Origin: CAZIKF01 sp964539825
GTDB lineage: Bacteria > Muiribacteriota > UBA6191
Reading direction: 5' to 3'
DNA: 64,000 bases
Assembly (NCBI GenBank): GCA_964539825.1
Contig: CAZIKF010000020.1
Location: 31,992 to 95,991, forward strand
The notes under the pieces were generated by a model. It did not search any database, was not told where the DNA came from, and saw only the letters and a program-made list of their open reading frames with translations. Within the stretch, counting starts at the first letter, position 1. Each line of letters begins with the position of its first letter. This document shows positions 44,833 through 54,131 of this stretch, one piece after another. The position numbers and the translations under genes are program-made.

Positions 44833-45314
44833 GTACCTCAAGAGGGTATACCTTTGCGGAGATTGCTGTAGCAAGTGGGGTAAGTATTATCCTGCTGACA
44901 CTCGTAATGACTTCGCTACAGTGGTTTCGCCATTCTATGAAGGTTGTTGGAACCCTGGATAAAGATACGCAGTTATTAAGGCTGCCCAGGGTGGTTCACC
45001 ATGAACTTTCGGCCGCACGTGAAATTTTAATTCCTACCAGCGCTGATAAAGATCCTGTTGAGCATTTCCGTCATCAACTGGTTTTTCGTGATTCCACAGG
45101 GGATCTTTCCATGTTGTTTCTTGATCCAAAGAATCGTTTGGTGCAATATAGCCATTCCCGGTCTCAGTTTCGAGATATCCTTCGGCAGGTAGCGGAATTC
45201 AAAGTCTGGAGATCCTCGACTAATCGTCTGGAGTATGAGCTTGTTCGTCAGTCAAAGCAGGGTCCCGAATCCATTTTCGGAACCTTCATCATTCCTCTAC
45301 TCAAGAGTCCATAG
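44829..45314 (+). CDS. Pseudopilin / minor pilin (GspJ/PilW-like), probable CTG start
   Basis: The frame has no ATG, GTG or TTG before position 44907, yet the codons from 44829 encode a perfect prepilin start: (M)STSRG, then YTFAEIAVASGVSIILL, with the cleavage glycine and the +5 glutamate. A CTG at 44829-44831 overlaps the previous stop as CTGA. GGGGTGA lies a few bases upstream, so this CTG is the likely start, giving 161 residues. Starting at the ATG at 44907 would remove the pilin signal. The C-terminal domain resembles larger minor pilins. Confidence 0.75.
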   Translation: MSTSRGYTFAEIAVASGVSIILLTLVMTSLQWFRHSMKVVGTLDKDTQLLRLPRVVHHELSAAREILIPTSADKDPVEHFRHQLVFRDSTGDLSMLFLDPKNRLVQYSHSRSQFRDILRQVAEFKVWRSSTNRLEYELVRQSKQGPESIFGTFIIPLLKSP

Positions 45315-46737
45315 CAAGGGCAATGCGCTTGCTATGGTAATTGTGGTACTCGCGGGTATAGCTATATCCATCTTTTCCATGCATTCCTATGTTTCCAACA
45401 GGGCAAGGCAGGTTCTTGGCTTGTTGGATGGGCTTGCCCAGGGCGATGCGGCGCTTAAGGGTCTGTTAAAGGCACGGTCCCAGTTTCAGGATTCGCGTCC
45501 TGCTAAGACTTCCTACTCGACTCAGCTCAAAATGAAAATTGATCCATACGAGGTAGAAATCTATATAGAAGAAAGAGTTTCCGAACGGACTCGCTGGATA
45601 GGAGGGAGGCACTCCGGTCAGTACCGCTTACTTGACTCTCTTCACTTCCTGTCACAGGTCTGCGAGGGAAAGGTTTGCTGGGTTGCCGCAGCCGAGGAAG
45701 TCTTCAGTCCGGAACCATTAGCCATGGGAGTATCCTATCTCGCCTTTGAGGAGGGATTTCCTACTACCACAACTAAACCAGTACGGTCTCTTTCCCACCT
45801 GACCAGTCTGCCTCCAGGGGAATGGAAATCCCTGGTTCCGGAGAATTGTGTGGATCTGAGAGCTCGACCCTGCCGCCTGAGTCTGCTCGAGAACTTGCGG
45901 GTTCGCAACCGGACCGCCAGGGAAAGAGAATTTCGTTTCGGATCTTTGCTCAAACATTTTCGGAAGACTCCCCACACTTTTCCTTCACCTCTTGAAGAAG
46001 CCCAGGTTTTCAGCCTTATGAAGTCTCTTGATAAACAGCGCACCATGGAGTTGCCCGAATTGTATTGGATGGCTGGAACCTATGAGAGACTCATGAATTT
46101 CAGTGCCCCAGGAAACGCCAGACCGGAAGATTTCTCAGTACGCTCTCCCCAGTTGGTTGCCGCTAACCAGGAGTCCGAGCAGGAAATTCTCAGACGTTGG
46201 TTTGAGGTGAATTCTGGTGGAACTCCTCCAAAAGCCCACCAGGAGACCTATTTTTATAACGACACACATGCCCTGCGGCATTTGGCCAGGGAAAGTAAAT
46301 GGGACGCGGCTCTCTATTCTAAAGTCCAGGAGTTCCCGATGGAGATGTTTCTGGATCGTGGACTGGCCCTTTATGGGATTCGTTATGTAGCCCGCTGCGC
46401 CACCTTGAATCCAAAGACGATCCAAGACTTTCTCGCTCTTGAGAAGGATTTTGCCCAAAGTCAAAGATTCTTCAGGAAGCCTGATTGTGAATTCGAAGCG
46501 GACTTGAAAATTGAAAAAGTTGTCAAGGGCATCAGAGTGCAGGAAAGTCCGATGATTTACATCGCCGATAAACCCTGGATCAGTTTGGCAAGTCTATGGT
46601 CGCTCTTCGCCAAGTTAGGAGGAAGACCATCTGGATTTTTTCCTGACAGTCTTGATAAGAAACAACCTGATCCTATATCAGATGAGGATTCAAACAATAA
46701 AACAACTGGTATGGTTCTGATTCCATCCTACCCTTAG
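45235..46737 (+). CDS. GspK/PilX-like large minor pilin-type protein
   Basis: A 500-residue protein. Near residues 27-50 it reads HSKGNALAMVIVVLAGIAISIFS, a glycine followed by a hydrophobic helix, as in GspK or PilX proteins that cap the pseudopilus tip. The usual +5 glutamate is absent, which is tolerated in GspK. The ATG at 45235 lies 80 bases inside the preceding gene and gives a leader of about 28 residues; a non-standard start nearer 45315 is possible. The large exported domain has several cysteines. It completes the pilin-like set. Confidence 0.65.
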   Translation: MSLFVSQSRVPNPFSEPSSFLYSRVHSKGNALAMVIVVLAGIAISIFSMHSYVSNRARQVLGLLDGLAQGDAALKGLLKARSQFQDSRPAKTSYSTQLKMKIDPYEVEIYIEERVSERTRWIGGRHSGQYRLLDSLHFLSQVCEGKVCWVAAAEEVFSPEPLAMGVSYLAFEEGFPTTTTKPVRSLSHLTSLPPGEWKSLVPENCVDLRARPCRLSLLENLRVRNRTAREREFRFGSLLKHFRKTPHTFPSPLEEAQVFSLMKSLDKQRTMELPELYWMAGTYERLMNFSAPGNARPEDFSVRSPQLVAANQESEQEILRRWFEVNSGGTPPKAHQETYFYNDTHALRHLARESKWDAALYSKVQEFPMEMFLDRGLALYGIRYVARCATLNPKTIQDFLALEKDFAQSQRFFRKPDCEFEADLKIEKVVKGIRVQESPMIYIADKPWISLASLWSLFAKLGGRPSGFFPDSLDKKQPDPISDEDSNNKTTGMVLIPSYP

Positions 46738-46779
46738 ACTGAATTTGAGCTAGATGTATTTTATGTCAAGACTCCCACC

Positions 46780-48105
46780 TTGACTCAGACTTCAAATCGA
46801 CTACACTTGAATGTAATCAATCCGCAGTGTTCTTTGAAGAGGAGAGAATTCCTGACCAGATTTATTGCTTTCATCCTGATTTGTGTGGCAACTCTTCAAC
46901 TGGCCTACGCGCAACGTTGCCCACGTGAGGTCTTCTCAGCCCGAGATGGAATGAAAAATCTTCGGGCAGAAAGTCGCTACAACCCAAAATTAAAAAAACT
47001 CTTTTCAGGAAAGTGGGGTACTGCCGCTGATTTTTATATTCGAAACGGACAGTACAAAATTCCCACCAGTCTCAGCGCTCAGCTTGCCAAGATTAAGATT
47101 GGTGTTGATCTGAAAAGAACGGAAAGGGAGCTTCTGAGGATTTTTGATCCAAAGGGCTGCCTTCAGAAAAAGCCTAATTCCAGTCAAATTGGAACTAATC
47201 CCAGGAAATCGGGCGGTGAAAAACCAAACTCCACTGGAACGGGTGGTACAACTCAAACCGGGAAAATTAAATCTCCGAAAATTAAGAAGCCCCCTCAACC
47301 CCAGCCAAAAAAACCTACCAATACAACCTTTCTACCCTCCAATCCGGATCTCTCAAAAATCCTGGGAGGCATTGGCGGCGGTTCGACCTTTAAGCCTCCC
47401 AAAAAGCCTGGCACGCCTTCAAAGCCCAATCTTCCAGGCGGGATAGGGAACCTGGGAAATTTAAATGAGCTTCTCGAAGGACTTACTCCCCCTAAAAAAC
47501 CCAAGAAGCCTGGGGTGAAACCAGCTCCAAAACCCAAGCCTGAGCCCAGGCCTAAACCCAAACCTGAGCCCAAACCCAAGCCGAAACCCAAACCGAAACC
47601 CAAGCCCAAACCGAAGCCCGTACCTCCTAAAGAAAAACCAAAACCAAAGCCGCCTAAAGAAGAAGCCGTTCCGAAGGATGCTAGCGCAAAAGTTTTCACT
47701 GAGGCCAAGAAAGCTCTTGGAGAGAGTTCAAGAAGCGGCCCTGATGGTGGAAACCTGGCTTGTGCCTGGATGGTAAATAAGGTTTTGAAGCGCTCTGTGG
47801 GATATAAGGTGGATGGAGATTCCACCTCTAAGATGAACGAGGACTTTCAGGCTGAAATTCGCAAGGGAAGAGCCGTTCAGGTACCGCTTTCCGAGGCGAA
47901 ACCAGGCGACATCATCATCTCTCCTACCGTTTGGTCTCCCAAGCGCAATACCGGCCATGTAGGAATCGTTGGAGAAGGCCGCAGAATCTTTTCAAACTCC
48001 TCCAGCAAAGCTAAGTGGCAGGATAATTTTTCCTATGATAGCTGGACTCAATATTATAAGACCAAAAAGGGCCTCTCGATTAACGTCTACCGGATACTGA
48101 CATGA
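46780..48105 (+). CDS. Secreted Cys-His amidase with Pro-Lys linker, copy 2
   Basis: A protein of up to 441 residues, starting with TTG at 46780; TTG codons at 46807 or 46834 are alternatives. The signal region SLKRREFLTRFIAFIL has a twin-arginine motif. A unique segment (about 45-170) is followed by a proline-lysine-rich stretch (about 238-293, mainly PKPKPEP repeats). The C-terminal amidase domain has Cys328 (NLACAWMVNK) and His393 (NTGHVGIVGE) and is near-identical in layout to copy 1. The linker could span the cell wall or periplasm. The stop overlaps the partner gene by four bases. Confidence 0.77.
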   Translation: MTQTSNRLHLNVINPQCSLKRREFLTRFIAFILICVATLQLAYAQRCPREVFSARDGMKNLRAESRYNPKLKKLFSGKWGTAADFYIRNGQYKIPTSLSAQLAKIKIGVDLKRTERELLRIFDPKGCLQKKPNSSQIGTNPRKSGGEKPNSTGTGGTTQTGKIKSPKIKKPPQPQPKKPTNTTFLPSNPDLSKILGGIGGGSTFKPPKKPGTPSKPNLPGGIGNLGNLNELLEGLTPPKKPKKPGVKPAPKPKPEPRPKPKPEPKPKPKPKPKPKPKPKPVPPKEKPKPKPPKEEAVPKDASAKVFTEAKKALGESSRSGPDGGNLACAWMVNKVLKRSVGYKVDGDSTSKMNEDFQAEIRKGRAVQVPLSEAKPGDIIISPTVWSPKRNTGHVGIVGEGRRIFSNSSSKAKWQDNFSYDSWTQYYKTKKGLSINVYRILT

Positions 48106-48917
48106 TGAAGGCTCTATTCCAATTACTGTTCTTTTTTATCTCAGGTCTTCTAAGCGGTCTCTTCAGTGAGGATTTACCCAGAGAAGAGAGCGTAGTGATC
48201 GGTTCGATCATGGATGCGGGAACAAAATGGTCTTTAATTCGACAGACCGACGGAATATCGGGAGCGCTGTTCATCCACAGGGAGAGAAAGGGAGAATCGC
48301 AGATTGTAGGTGGTGATAGTTCTCCATTTCCCCTGTCCAACTATGGGGTCAGCCCTCAAATTGCGAGGCAGCTGGCAGAAGTTTTTGTTGATCATGAAAT
48401 CAAAACCAATCCAGGAGGACTCGCTGCGGTTCGCCAACAGGTTTCAGACCGTGAAAAGCTGCCTCATGATTTGCTCGAGGCATATGCCCGATATATAGAA
48501 GTTAATGCCAGGCCGGTCTATGGGACCCATAGAAGAGAGTTCAAGGACATGTTGTCAGCATTGAAGTCAGTGGCCGATGCGAAGAGTAAAAAGCAAGCCC
48601 GGAATCGGATTATGAAAAAACTGGATCCGCTTTTAAGTGATTTGATCACCAGGGTTGCGGACAATCCGCAAGAGAATCTTGGAAATGCGGTTCTACAAGC
48701 TACTAGTGCGCATCCCTACAATTCGTCACTGCAGGAGTTAAGCGCTGTGTTTGCTGGCAGACAGGCAGAGACCTTTCTCAAAGGTCTGAGTCCTATGAGC
48801 CCAAATCAGAAAGAACGCGTCTTTCAGGCCCTCGAGGGTGCGTTAGAATCTGGTCTGGTAGGCGGGGTAGTAAAGCGAAGTATTCAAAATCTTCTCCAAT
48901 CCGCAGCAGATCAATAA
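48102..48917 (+). CDS. Exported partner of amidase, copy 2
   Basis: A 271-residue paralogue of the product at 43625. The signal peptide is MMKALFQLLFFFISGLLSGL. Shared blocks include WSLIRQTDGISGAL, IVGGDSSPFPLSNYG, LPHDLLEAYARYIEV, RVADNP and SSLQELSAVFAGRQ. The link to an amidase gene by a four-base overlap is repeated in both copies, which supports a functional pair. No known family recognised. Confidence 0.72.
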   Translation: MMKALFQLLFFFISGLLSGLFSEDLPREESVVIGSIMDAGTKWSLIRQTDGISGALFIHRERKGESQIVGGDSSPFPLSNYGVSPQIARQLAEVFVDHEIKTNPGGLAAVRQQVSDREKLPHDLLEAYARYIEVNARPVYGTHRREFKDMLSALKSVADAKSKKQARNRIMKKLDPLLSDLITRVADNPQENLGNAVLQATSAHPYNSSLQELSAVFAGRQAETFLKGLSPMSPNQKERVFQALEGALESGLVGGVVKRSIQNLLQSAADQ

Positions 48918-49490
48918 ATAGCCTACTCCCCAGTAGCCAATTACCAGAGATCTCCCGATTAGATGACTGGCTTTATGAAGATGAGTTCATCCTTGTTTTT
49001 TAGGGCTTCATCACAATTCAAAGAGTGATCTTCAGTCCAGGTTGTCAGATTGTCAATGAAACAGCAAAAAGTAGAAAGTGAAGGAAACGGGGAAAAGGGT
49101 GAAATGCCATTTATTCCTACCTGAAACTGATTGCCAGATTGTCAACAAAGAAGGCAAAGGGGCGTGCAAAATATTCCTTACAAGTACTCTTTTCCCCTAC
49201 TAAACCGGCTTATCTTCAATATTTCCCTGCCTTTTTGACGGGAATAGATTACGGGCTCTTCCAAGAGTAGTTGATTTTGAAATCCCGTTTCTTTCCAGAC
49301 ACTCCCCAACAGCCTGTAGTGCCTCGTGTGAGGCTCTCTAGAGGTTTCTATGGCATGTTTTTTGCTCATGGTTGTCGAAACCAATAGTTTCACAGCTTAA
49401 ACTCCGTTTTACCCCATTTCTAAGATCGGGTGAATCCGGTAGCAGGAGACTCAGGTTTCAGAGTTTAGCTCGGTTTCTTGGCGGCGTAAT
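48918..49490. other. Long intergenic region upstream of the nar operon
   Basis: No full gene is supported here. An 11-base direct repeat CAGATTGTCAA occurs at 49046-49056 and 49135-49145 within longer imperfect repeats (about 25 bases each). On the reverse strand around 49200-49369 two overlapping frames look like parts of one short protein broken by a frameshift: MSKKHAIETS in one frame, then a 45-codon piece containing ERNGISKSTTLGRARN ending at 49200. It may be a remnant of a small gene. Confidence 0.3.
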
Positions 49491-49504
49491 CTGACATTTA
49501 TCAA
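49491..49504 (+). promoter_or_regulatory. FNR-like binding site
   Basis: CTGAC-ATTT-ATCAA (49491-49504) matches nine of the ten fixed positions of the FNR/DNR consensus TTGAY-N4-RTCAA. It lies 82 bases before the likely narC start at 49586. This is the place where an oxygen- or NO-sensing CRP/FNR regulator would activate nitrate respiration. A matching -10 box is not obvious. Confidence 0.5.
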
Positions 49505-49585
49505 AAATCAGCAGCCAGGAATGCACGGTTGTTTGTGAGCATGGTTTAGCGTTTCTTGTCGTTTTACATGAAAGGTCATGAGGAC

Positions 49586-50467
49586 ATGGTGGCACAAAGG
49601 TCTAAATTACCAGGGGAGCCGATAGGTACCCGAACAGGCAGACTTGTGAAAGTTTGCACTGAGATACTTCTAATTCTTGCTGTATTCATTCCAGGGGCTT
49701 GGGGGAGCGGTGAGCAAACCTTCATGATGTGTGCGGCCTGCCACAGCATTGGAGGGGGTCCGCGTATAGGTCCGGATCTGGCAGGAGTTACTGACAGGCG
49801 CTCCATGGCCTGGATCACGAAGTTTGTGAGAAGTTCACAGACACTCATCAAGAGCGGCGATCCTGAAGCGGTAGCCGTTTTCAAGAAGTTCAACAACATC
49901 CCGATGCCTGATCAGCCTCTTTCTGATGTTCAGATTCAGGAAGTAATGGATTACATCAAGAGCAAGAGTGGTTCAAAGTCACCCCCCGCCCCAAAAAACA
50001 CGCGGCCTGTAACTGAAAAAGAGATTCTCATCGGACAGGACCTCTTTGAGGGGAAGATCAGGCTTGTCAATAAAGGGCCAGCCTGTAACTCCTGTCACCA
50101 CGTAAGAAACGATGCGGTTATTGGAGGAGGTATTCTTGCTGCCGAGCTAACCGAGGTTTTCACCAAAGTTAGCGGGGAAGGTGTACGGGCAATTCTCGGC
50201 AAACCCCCATTTCCAATTATGGACCAGGCTTACAAGGGAAAAGAGTTAACTGAGGATGAGGTTCATGCCCTGACAGGTTTTCTAGAATATGCGGATAAGC
50301 AGTATAAAAAGAACATCTATCAACCGGCGGACTATGGCGTCAAGTTGGCTATCGCTGGAGTCTTTGGGGTCTTCATCCTCCTTCTGTTCTATGCATTTCT
50401 ATGGAAATTCAGGAAGCAGGGTTCCGTAAATAAAGCAATCTACGATCGTCAGGTCAAATCAGAATAG
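49586..50467 (+). CDS. narC: Dihaem cytochrome c NarC-like
   Basis: A 293-residue protein with an N-terminal membrane segment or signal, two haem-binding sites and a C-terminal membrane helix. The haem sites are CAACH (about 49-53) and CNSCH (about 167-171), with possible Met ligands in NIPMPD and FPIMDQ. It resembles the NarC cytochrome encoded first in the Thermus nar operon, which links quinol oxidation to NarGHI. Several starts (49556 TTG, 49568 ATG) are possible; 49586 has AAAGG upstream. It is 24 bases before narG. Confidence 0.8.
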   Translation: MVAQRSKLPGEPIGTRTGRLVKVCTEILLILAVFIPGAWGSGEQTFMMCAACHSIGGGPRIGPDLAGVTDRRSMAWITKFVRSSQTLIKSGDPEAVAVFKKFNNIPMPDQPLSDVQIQEVMDYIKSKSGSKSPPAPKNTRPVTEKEILIGQDLFEGKIRLVNKGPACNSCHHVRNDAVIGGGILAAELTEVFTKVSGEGVRAILGKPPFPIMDQAYKGKELTEDEVHALTGFLEYADKQYKKNIYQPADYGVKLAIAGVFGVFILLLFYAFLWKFRKQGSVNKAIYDRQVKSE

Positions 50468-50491
50468 TAACGTAATAATAAGGGCGAAATT

Positions 50492-53400
50492 ATGAGTTGG
50501 ATCAAAGATATTATCTCTCCTGAAACCAGGAAGTGGGAAGAGTTTTACAGGAACCGCTTTCAGCATGACAAAATCGTTAGGAGTACCCACGGGGTCAATT
50601 GTACCGGTGGTTGTTCCTGGCAGATTCACGTTAAAGATGGAATCGTTGTCTGGGAAACTCAGCAAATCGACTACCCATTATTAGAAGACTCGCTGCCTCC
50701 ATACGAACCCAGAGGCTGTCAGCGGGGAATTTCATTTTCCTGGTATCTCTACAGTCCTTTGAGGATCAAATACCCCCTGATCAGAGGCGCGCTGATTGAT
50801 GCGTTTCTCAAGGAAAAAAGGGCGGCCGGCGGAGATCCGCTGAAGGCCTGGGAAAACCTGCAGGCTGATCCAGGGAAGCGTAAAAAATATCAGGAAGCCA
50901 GGGGTATGGGTGGTTTTCAAAGGGCTAGCTGGGATCAAGTACTCGAATTGATGGCAGTAGCTAACATCCACACAGCGAAAAAATACGGTCCTGACCGCGT
51001 CATCGGGTTTTCTCCGATCCCCGCGATGTCAATGCTCAGTTACGCTGCCGGAGGTCGATTTTTACAGCTCTTCGGTGGGGTTTGCCTCAGTTTTTATGAT
51101 TGGTATTGTGACCTTCCAACCGCATTTCCGGAGCTCTGGGGAGAACAAACTGATGTGTGTGAGAGTGCCGATTGGTACAACTCTAAGATGATCGCTGACA
51201 TGGGCGCTTGTCTGAACATGACCAGAACTCCCGATTGTCATTTCTTTGCAGAATCCAGGCACAATGGGACCAAGGCAGTGGTTTTCTCACCTGACTTTAG
51301 CCAGGTTTGTAAATATGCTGACCAGTGGGTTCCTCTCCATGCAGGGAGTGACGGAGCTTTCTGGATGGCGACAACCCATGTGATTCTTAAGGAATTTCAC
51401 CATGAAAAGAAGACTCCCTATTTTCTTGAGTATTCCAAGAAATATACAGATAGTCCCTACCTGGTGAAACTAGAAGCGGATGGAAAGAAATTCAAACCGG
51501 GACGGCTTTTACGCGCCAATGAACTCAAGGAATACGAGGACATGGAGAAGGGCGAATGGAAGTTCGTAAACATTGATGAAAAATCTGGTAAGCCGGTGGT
51601 TCCCAAAGGAGCTATGGGTCATAGATGGGATTCAAAAGACGGTCACTGGAATATGAAGTTTGAGAATACCGCCGATGACAAGCCCTACGACCCTGCCCTG
51701 AGCTTTATTGATAAAAATGACAAGATAGCTCAGACGGCCTTCACGGAATGGGGTCTCGATAATCATGTCTATCGCGGTGTCCCCGCCAGGAAAATCAAAA
51801 CGGTGGATGGCGAGGTTCTGGTGACAACTGTTTACGACCTCATCATGGGGCAGTACGGTGTTTCCAGGGGGCTAGACGGAGCTTATCCTGCCGACTATAC
51901 CGACAAAGATTCAGCCTATACACCGGCATGGCAGGAAATCTTTACGGGAGTGGATTCAAAGACAGTTCTTCAATTTGCTCGAGAGTGGGCAAATACCGCT
52001 AATATCACTGAAGGCAAGTGTATGATCATCGTAGGTGCCGGTATCAATCACTGGTATCACGCCAACCTCATGTACAGGGCTGGAGCCATGGCACTGATGT
52101 TATGTGGGTGCGTAGGCAAAAATGGAGGGGGTCTGAATCATTACGTGGGTCAGGAAAAACTAGCCCCGATGGATTCATGGTCCAATATGGCCTTTGCGAA
52201 AGATTGGCTGGGTCCGGTTCGCCTGCAGCAGGCACCTTTGTGGCACTATATCAACACATGCCAGTACCGCTACGATGGAGAATTCTCCAAGTACAACACA
52301 GTCCCAGACAACGAACATACTCGCTTACACACCGCGGATACGATTTTTAAGTCCGTTAGAAACGGATGGATGCCTTATTATCCTCAGTTCAAGCAAAATC
52401 CACTGGAACTTTGCAAGGAGGCCATGAGCAATGGCGCAAAGACTGATGATGAAATTAAGAGTTATGTTCTGGAAAAACTAAAGTCGAAGGAACTTGAATA
52501 CTCGGTAGCTGATCCTGATGCGGAGGAAAACTTCCCCAGGGTTTGGTACATCTGGCGTGGAAATGCAATTGTCGGAAGTATGAAAGGTCATGAGTATTGT
52601 CTTAAACATTACTTGGGTACCCATTCCAATAAGATCGCGAAAGATTCAGAAGATCATACCGAAGAGGTGAAATGGCATGAATTTGCCCCTGAGGGAAAGA
52701 TGGATCTGGTTGTCGATCTGAACTTTCGAATGGACTCATCCGCCCTCTATTCTGACATTGTTCTGCCAGCGGCTTCCTGGTATGAGAAAGCTGACATGAA
52801 CAGTACAGACCTGCACTCGTTTATCCATCCGCTTTCAGCCGCGATTGCCCCGGTATGGGAATCAAAAACAGACTGGGAAATCTTCAAAGAGCTAGCTAGG
52901 GCGACCAGTGATGCGGCCAAGAAATACTTATCCGAGCCGCAAAAGGACATTGTATGTTCCCCCCTATCCCATGATACGGCGGATGAGGTTACTCAGCCTG
53001 ATATCAAGGATTGGTACCATGGGGAATGCGAAGCGATTCCCGGGCAAACCATGCACAAGCTGGGAGTTGTCGATCGAGATTACACTAAAATCTATGAGAA
53101 GTTCATCACCCTTGGTGAGAATGTAAAAACCAAGGGACTTGGGGCTCACGGGAATCACTATTTTTGCGAAGGTGAATACCAGGAAATGATTAACTCTCGT
53201 CATTTCCCGGTGAGAGAGTACGAAGGACAGCTCCTTCCATCTATTGAGGAAGACACCGAGGCGGCTAACGCGATTCTCCACCTCTCCAGCCTGACCAATG
53301 GTGCTCTCACCGTCCGAGCTTATGAAAACATGGAGAAGAAGACCGGTCTTGATTTGGTTGACCTGGGCAAGGGTAGTGAAGATGTCAGAATGACCTACGC

Positions 53401-54112
53401 CGATCTACAGGCTCAGCCACGACGTTATAACACTTCTCCTCTCTGGTCGGGAATAATGAATAAGGGTAGAGCCTACTGCGCTTACACGTATAACGTAGAC
53501 AAGCTTGTTCCCTGGAGAACTCTGACCGGAAGGCAGCATTTTTACTTAGATCATGAAATGTACATTGCCTATGGCGAAAACCTGCCGACCTACAAACCTT
53601 CACCAAAGCCCGAGGCTTACGGGGATTTGAAAGAGACCCTCAAAGATGGAGCCAAGGCTAAGGTTTTAAATTGCCTGACGCCGCATGGAAAATGGCACAT
53701 TCATTCCACCTATATGGAAAACCATCGCATGTTAACTCTCTCCAGAGGTTGTGAACCCTGCTGGATTAACGAGTTGGATGCCGTGGACATGGGCATCCAG
53801 GATAATGATTGGGTAGAAGTCTACAACGATCACGGAGTCTATTGTACCCGGGCTTCAGTCAGTGCAAGGATTCCAAGAGGAGTCTGCATTGTCTACCACG
53901 TCCCCGAGCGGACGACTGGAATACCCAAATCGCAGGTCAGGGGTAACAGAAGGGCTGGTGGGCATAATAGCTTCACCAGGATTCACCTGAAACCGAGCTA
54001 TCTCTGTGGCGGGTACGGACAGTTTTCCTACCACTTTAATTACTGGGGTCCAATTGCCCCTAATAGAGATACGCACGTCACAATCAAGAAAATGACTAAG
54101 GTAGTTTTTTAA
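50492..54112 (+). CDS. narG: Respiratory nitrate reductase alpha subunit
   Basis: The 1206-residue molybdopterin subunit reduces nitrate to nitrite on the cytoplasmic side. The N-terminal FS0 cluster motif is present: His33, Cys37, Cys41 and Cys76 (THGVNCTGGCSW and EPRGCQRG). The molybdenum region FYDWYCDLP (201-209) carries the conserved aspartates and is followed by WGEQTD and ESADWYN. There is no export signal, as expected for NarG. Length is slightly below the E. coli protein (1246). It is followed by narH, narJ and narI. Confidence 0.97.
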   Translation: MSWIKDIISPETRKWEEFYRNRFQHDKIVRSTHGVNCTGGCSWQIHVKDGIVVWETQQIDYPLLEDSLPPYEPRGCQRGISFSWYLYSPLRIKYPLIRGALIDAFLKEKRAAGGDPLKAWENLQADPGKRKKYQEARGMGGFQRASWDQVLELMAVANIHTAKKYGPDRVIGFSPIPAMSMLSYAAGGRFLQLFGGVCLSFYDWYCDLPTAFPELWGEQTDVCESADWYNSKMIADMGACLNMTRTPDCHFFAESRHNGTKAVVFSPDFSQVCKYADQWVPLHAGSDGAFWMATTHVILKEFHHEKKTPYFLEYSKKYTDSPYLVKLEADGKKFKPGRLLRANELKEYEDMEKGEWKFVNIDEKSGKPVVPKGAMGHRWDSKDGHWNMKFENTADDKPYDPALSFIDKNDKIAQTAFTEWGLDNHVYRGVPARKIKTVDGEVLVTTVYDLIMGQYGVSRGLDGAYPADYTDKDSAYTPAWQEIFTGVDSKTVLQFAREWANTANITEGKCMIIVGAGINHWYHANLMYRAGAMALMLCGCVGKNGGGLNHYVGQEKLAPMDSWSNMAFAKDWLGPVRLQQAPLWHYINTCQYRYDGEFSKYNTVPDNEHTRLHTADTIFKSVRNGWMPYYPQFKQNPLELCKEAMSNGAKTDDEIKSYVLEKLKSKELEYSVADPDAEENFPRVWYIWRGNAIVGSMKGHEYCLKHYLGTHSNKIAKDSEDHTEEVKWHEFAPEGKMDLVVDLNFRMDSSALYSDIVLPAASWYEKADMNSTDLHSFIHPLSAAIAPVWESKTDWEIFKELARATSDAAKKYLSEPQKDIVCSPLSHDTADEVTQPDIKDWYHGECEAIPGQTMHKLGVVDRDYTKIYEKFITLGENVKTKGLGAHGNHYFCEGEYQEMINSRHFPVREYEGQLLPSIEEDTEAANAILHLSSLTNGALTVRAYENMEKKTGLDLVDLGKGSEDVRMTYADLQAQPRRYNTSPLWSGIMNKGRAYCAYTYNVDKLVPWRTLTGRQHFYLDHEMYIAYGENLPTYKPSPKPEAYGDLKETLKDGAKAKVLNCLTPHGKWHIHSTYMENHRMLTLSRGCEPCWINELDAVDMGIQDNDWVEVYNDHGVYCTRASVSARIPRGVCIVYHVPERTTGIPKSQVRGNRRAGGHNSFTRIHLKPSYLCGGYGQFSYHFNYWGPIAPNRDTHVTIKKMTKVVF

Positions 54113-54131
54113 TTAACTATAGGGAAAGTAA

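Noticed and set aside
47515..47660. Tandem repeats of CCNAARCC-type units considered as a CRISPR or minisatellite
   Set aside because: The units are in frame and encode the Pro-Lys linker; spacing is six bases with no spacers.
47295..47825. Reverse-strand frame rich in Gly, Leu and Phe opposite the second amidase gene
   Set aside because: It is the shadow of the Pro-Lys codon repeats on the forward strand.
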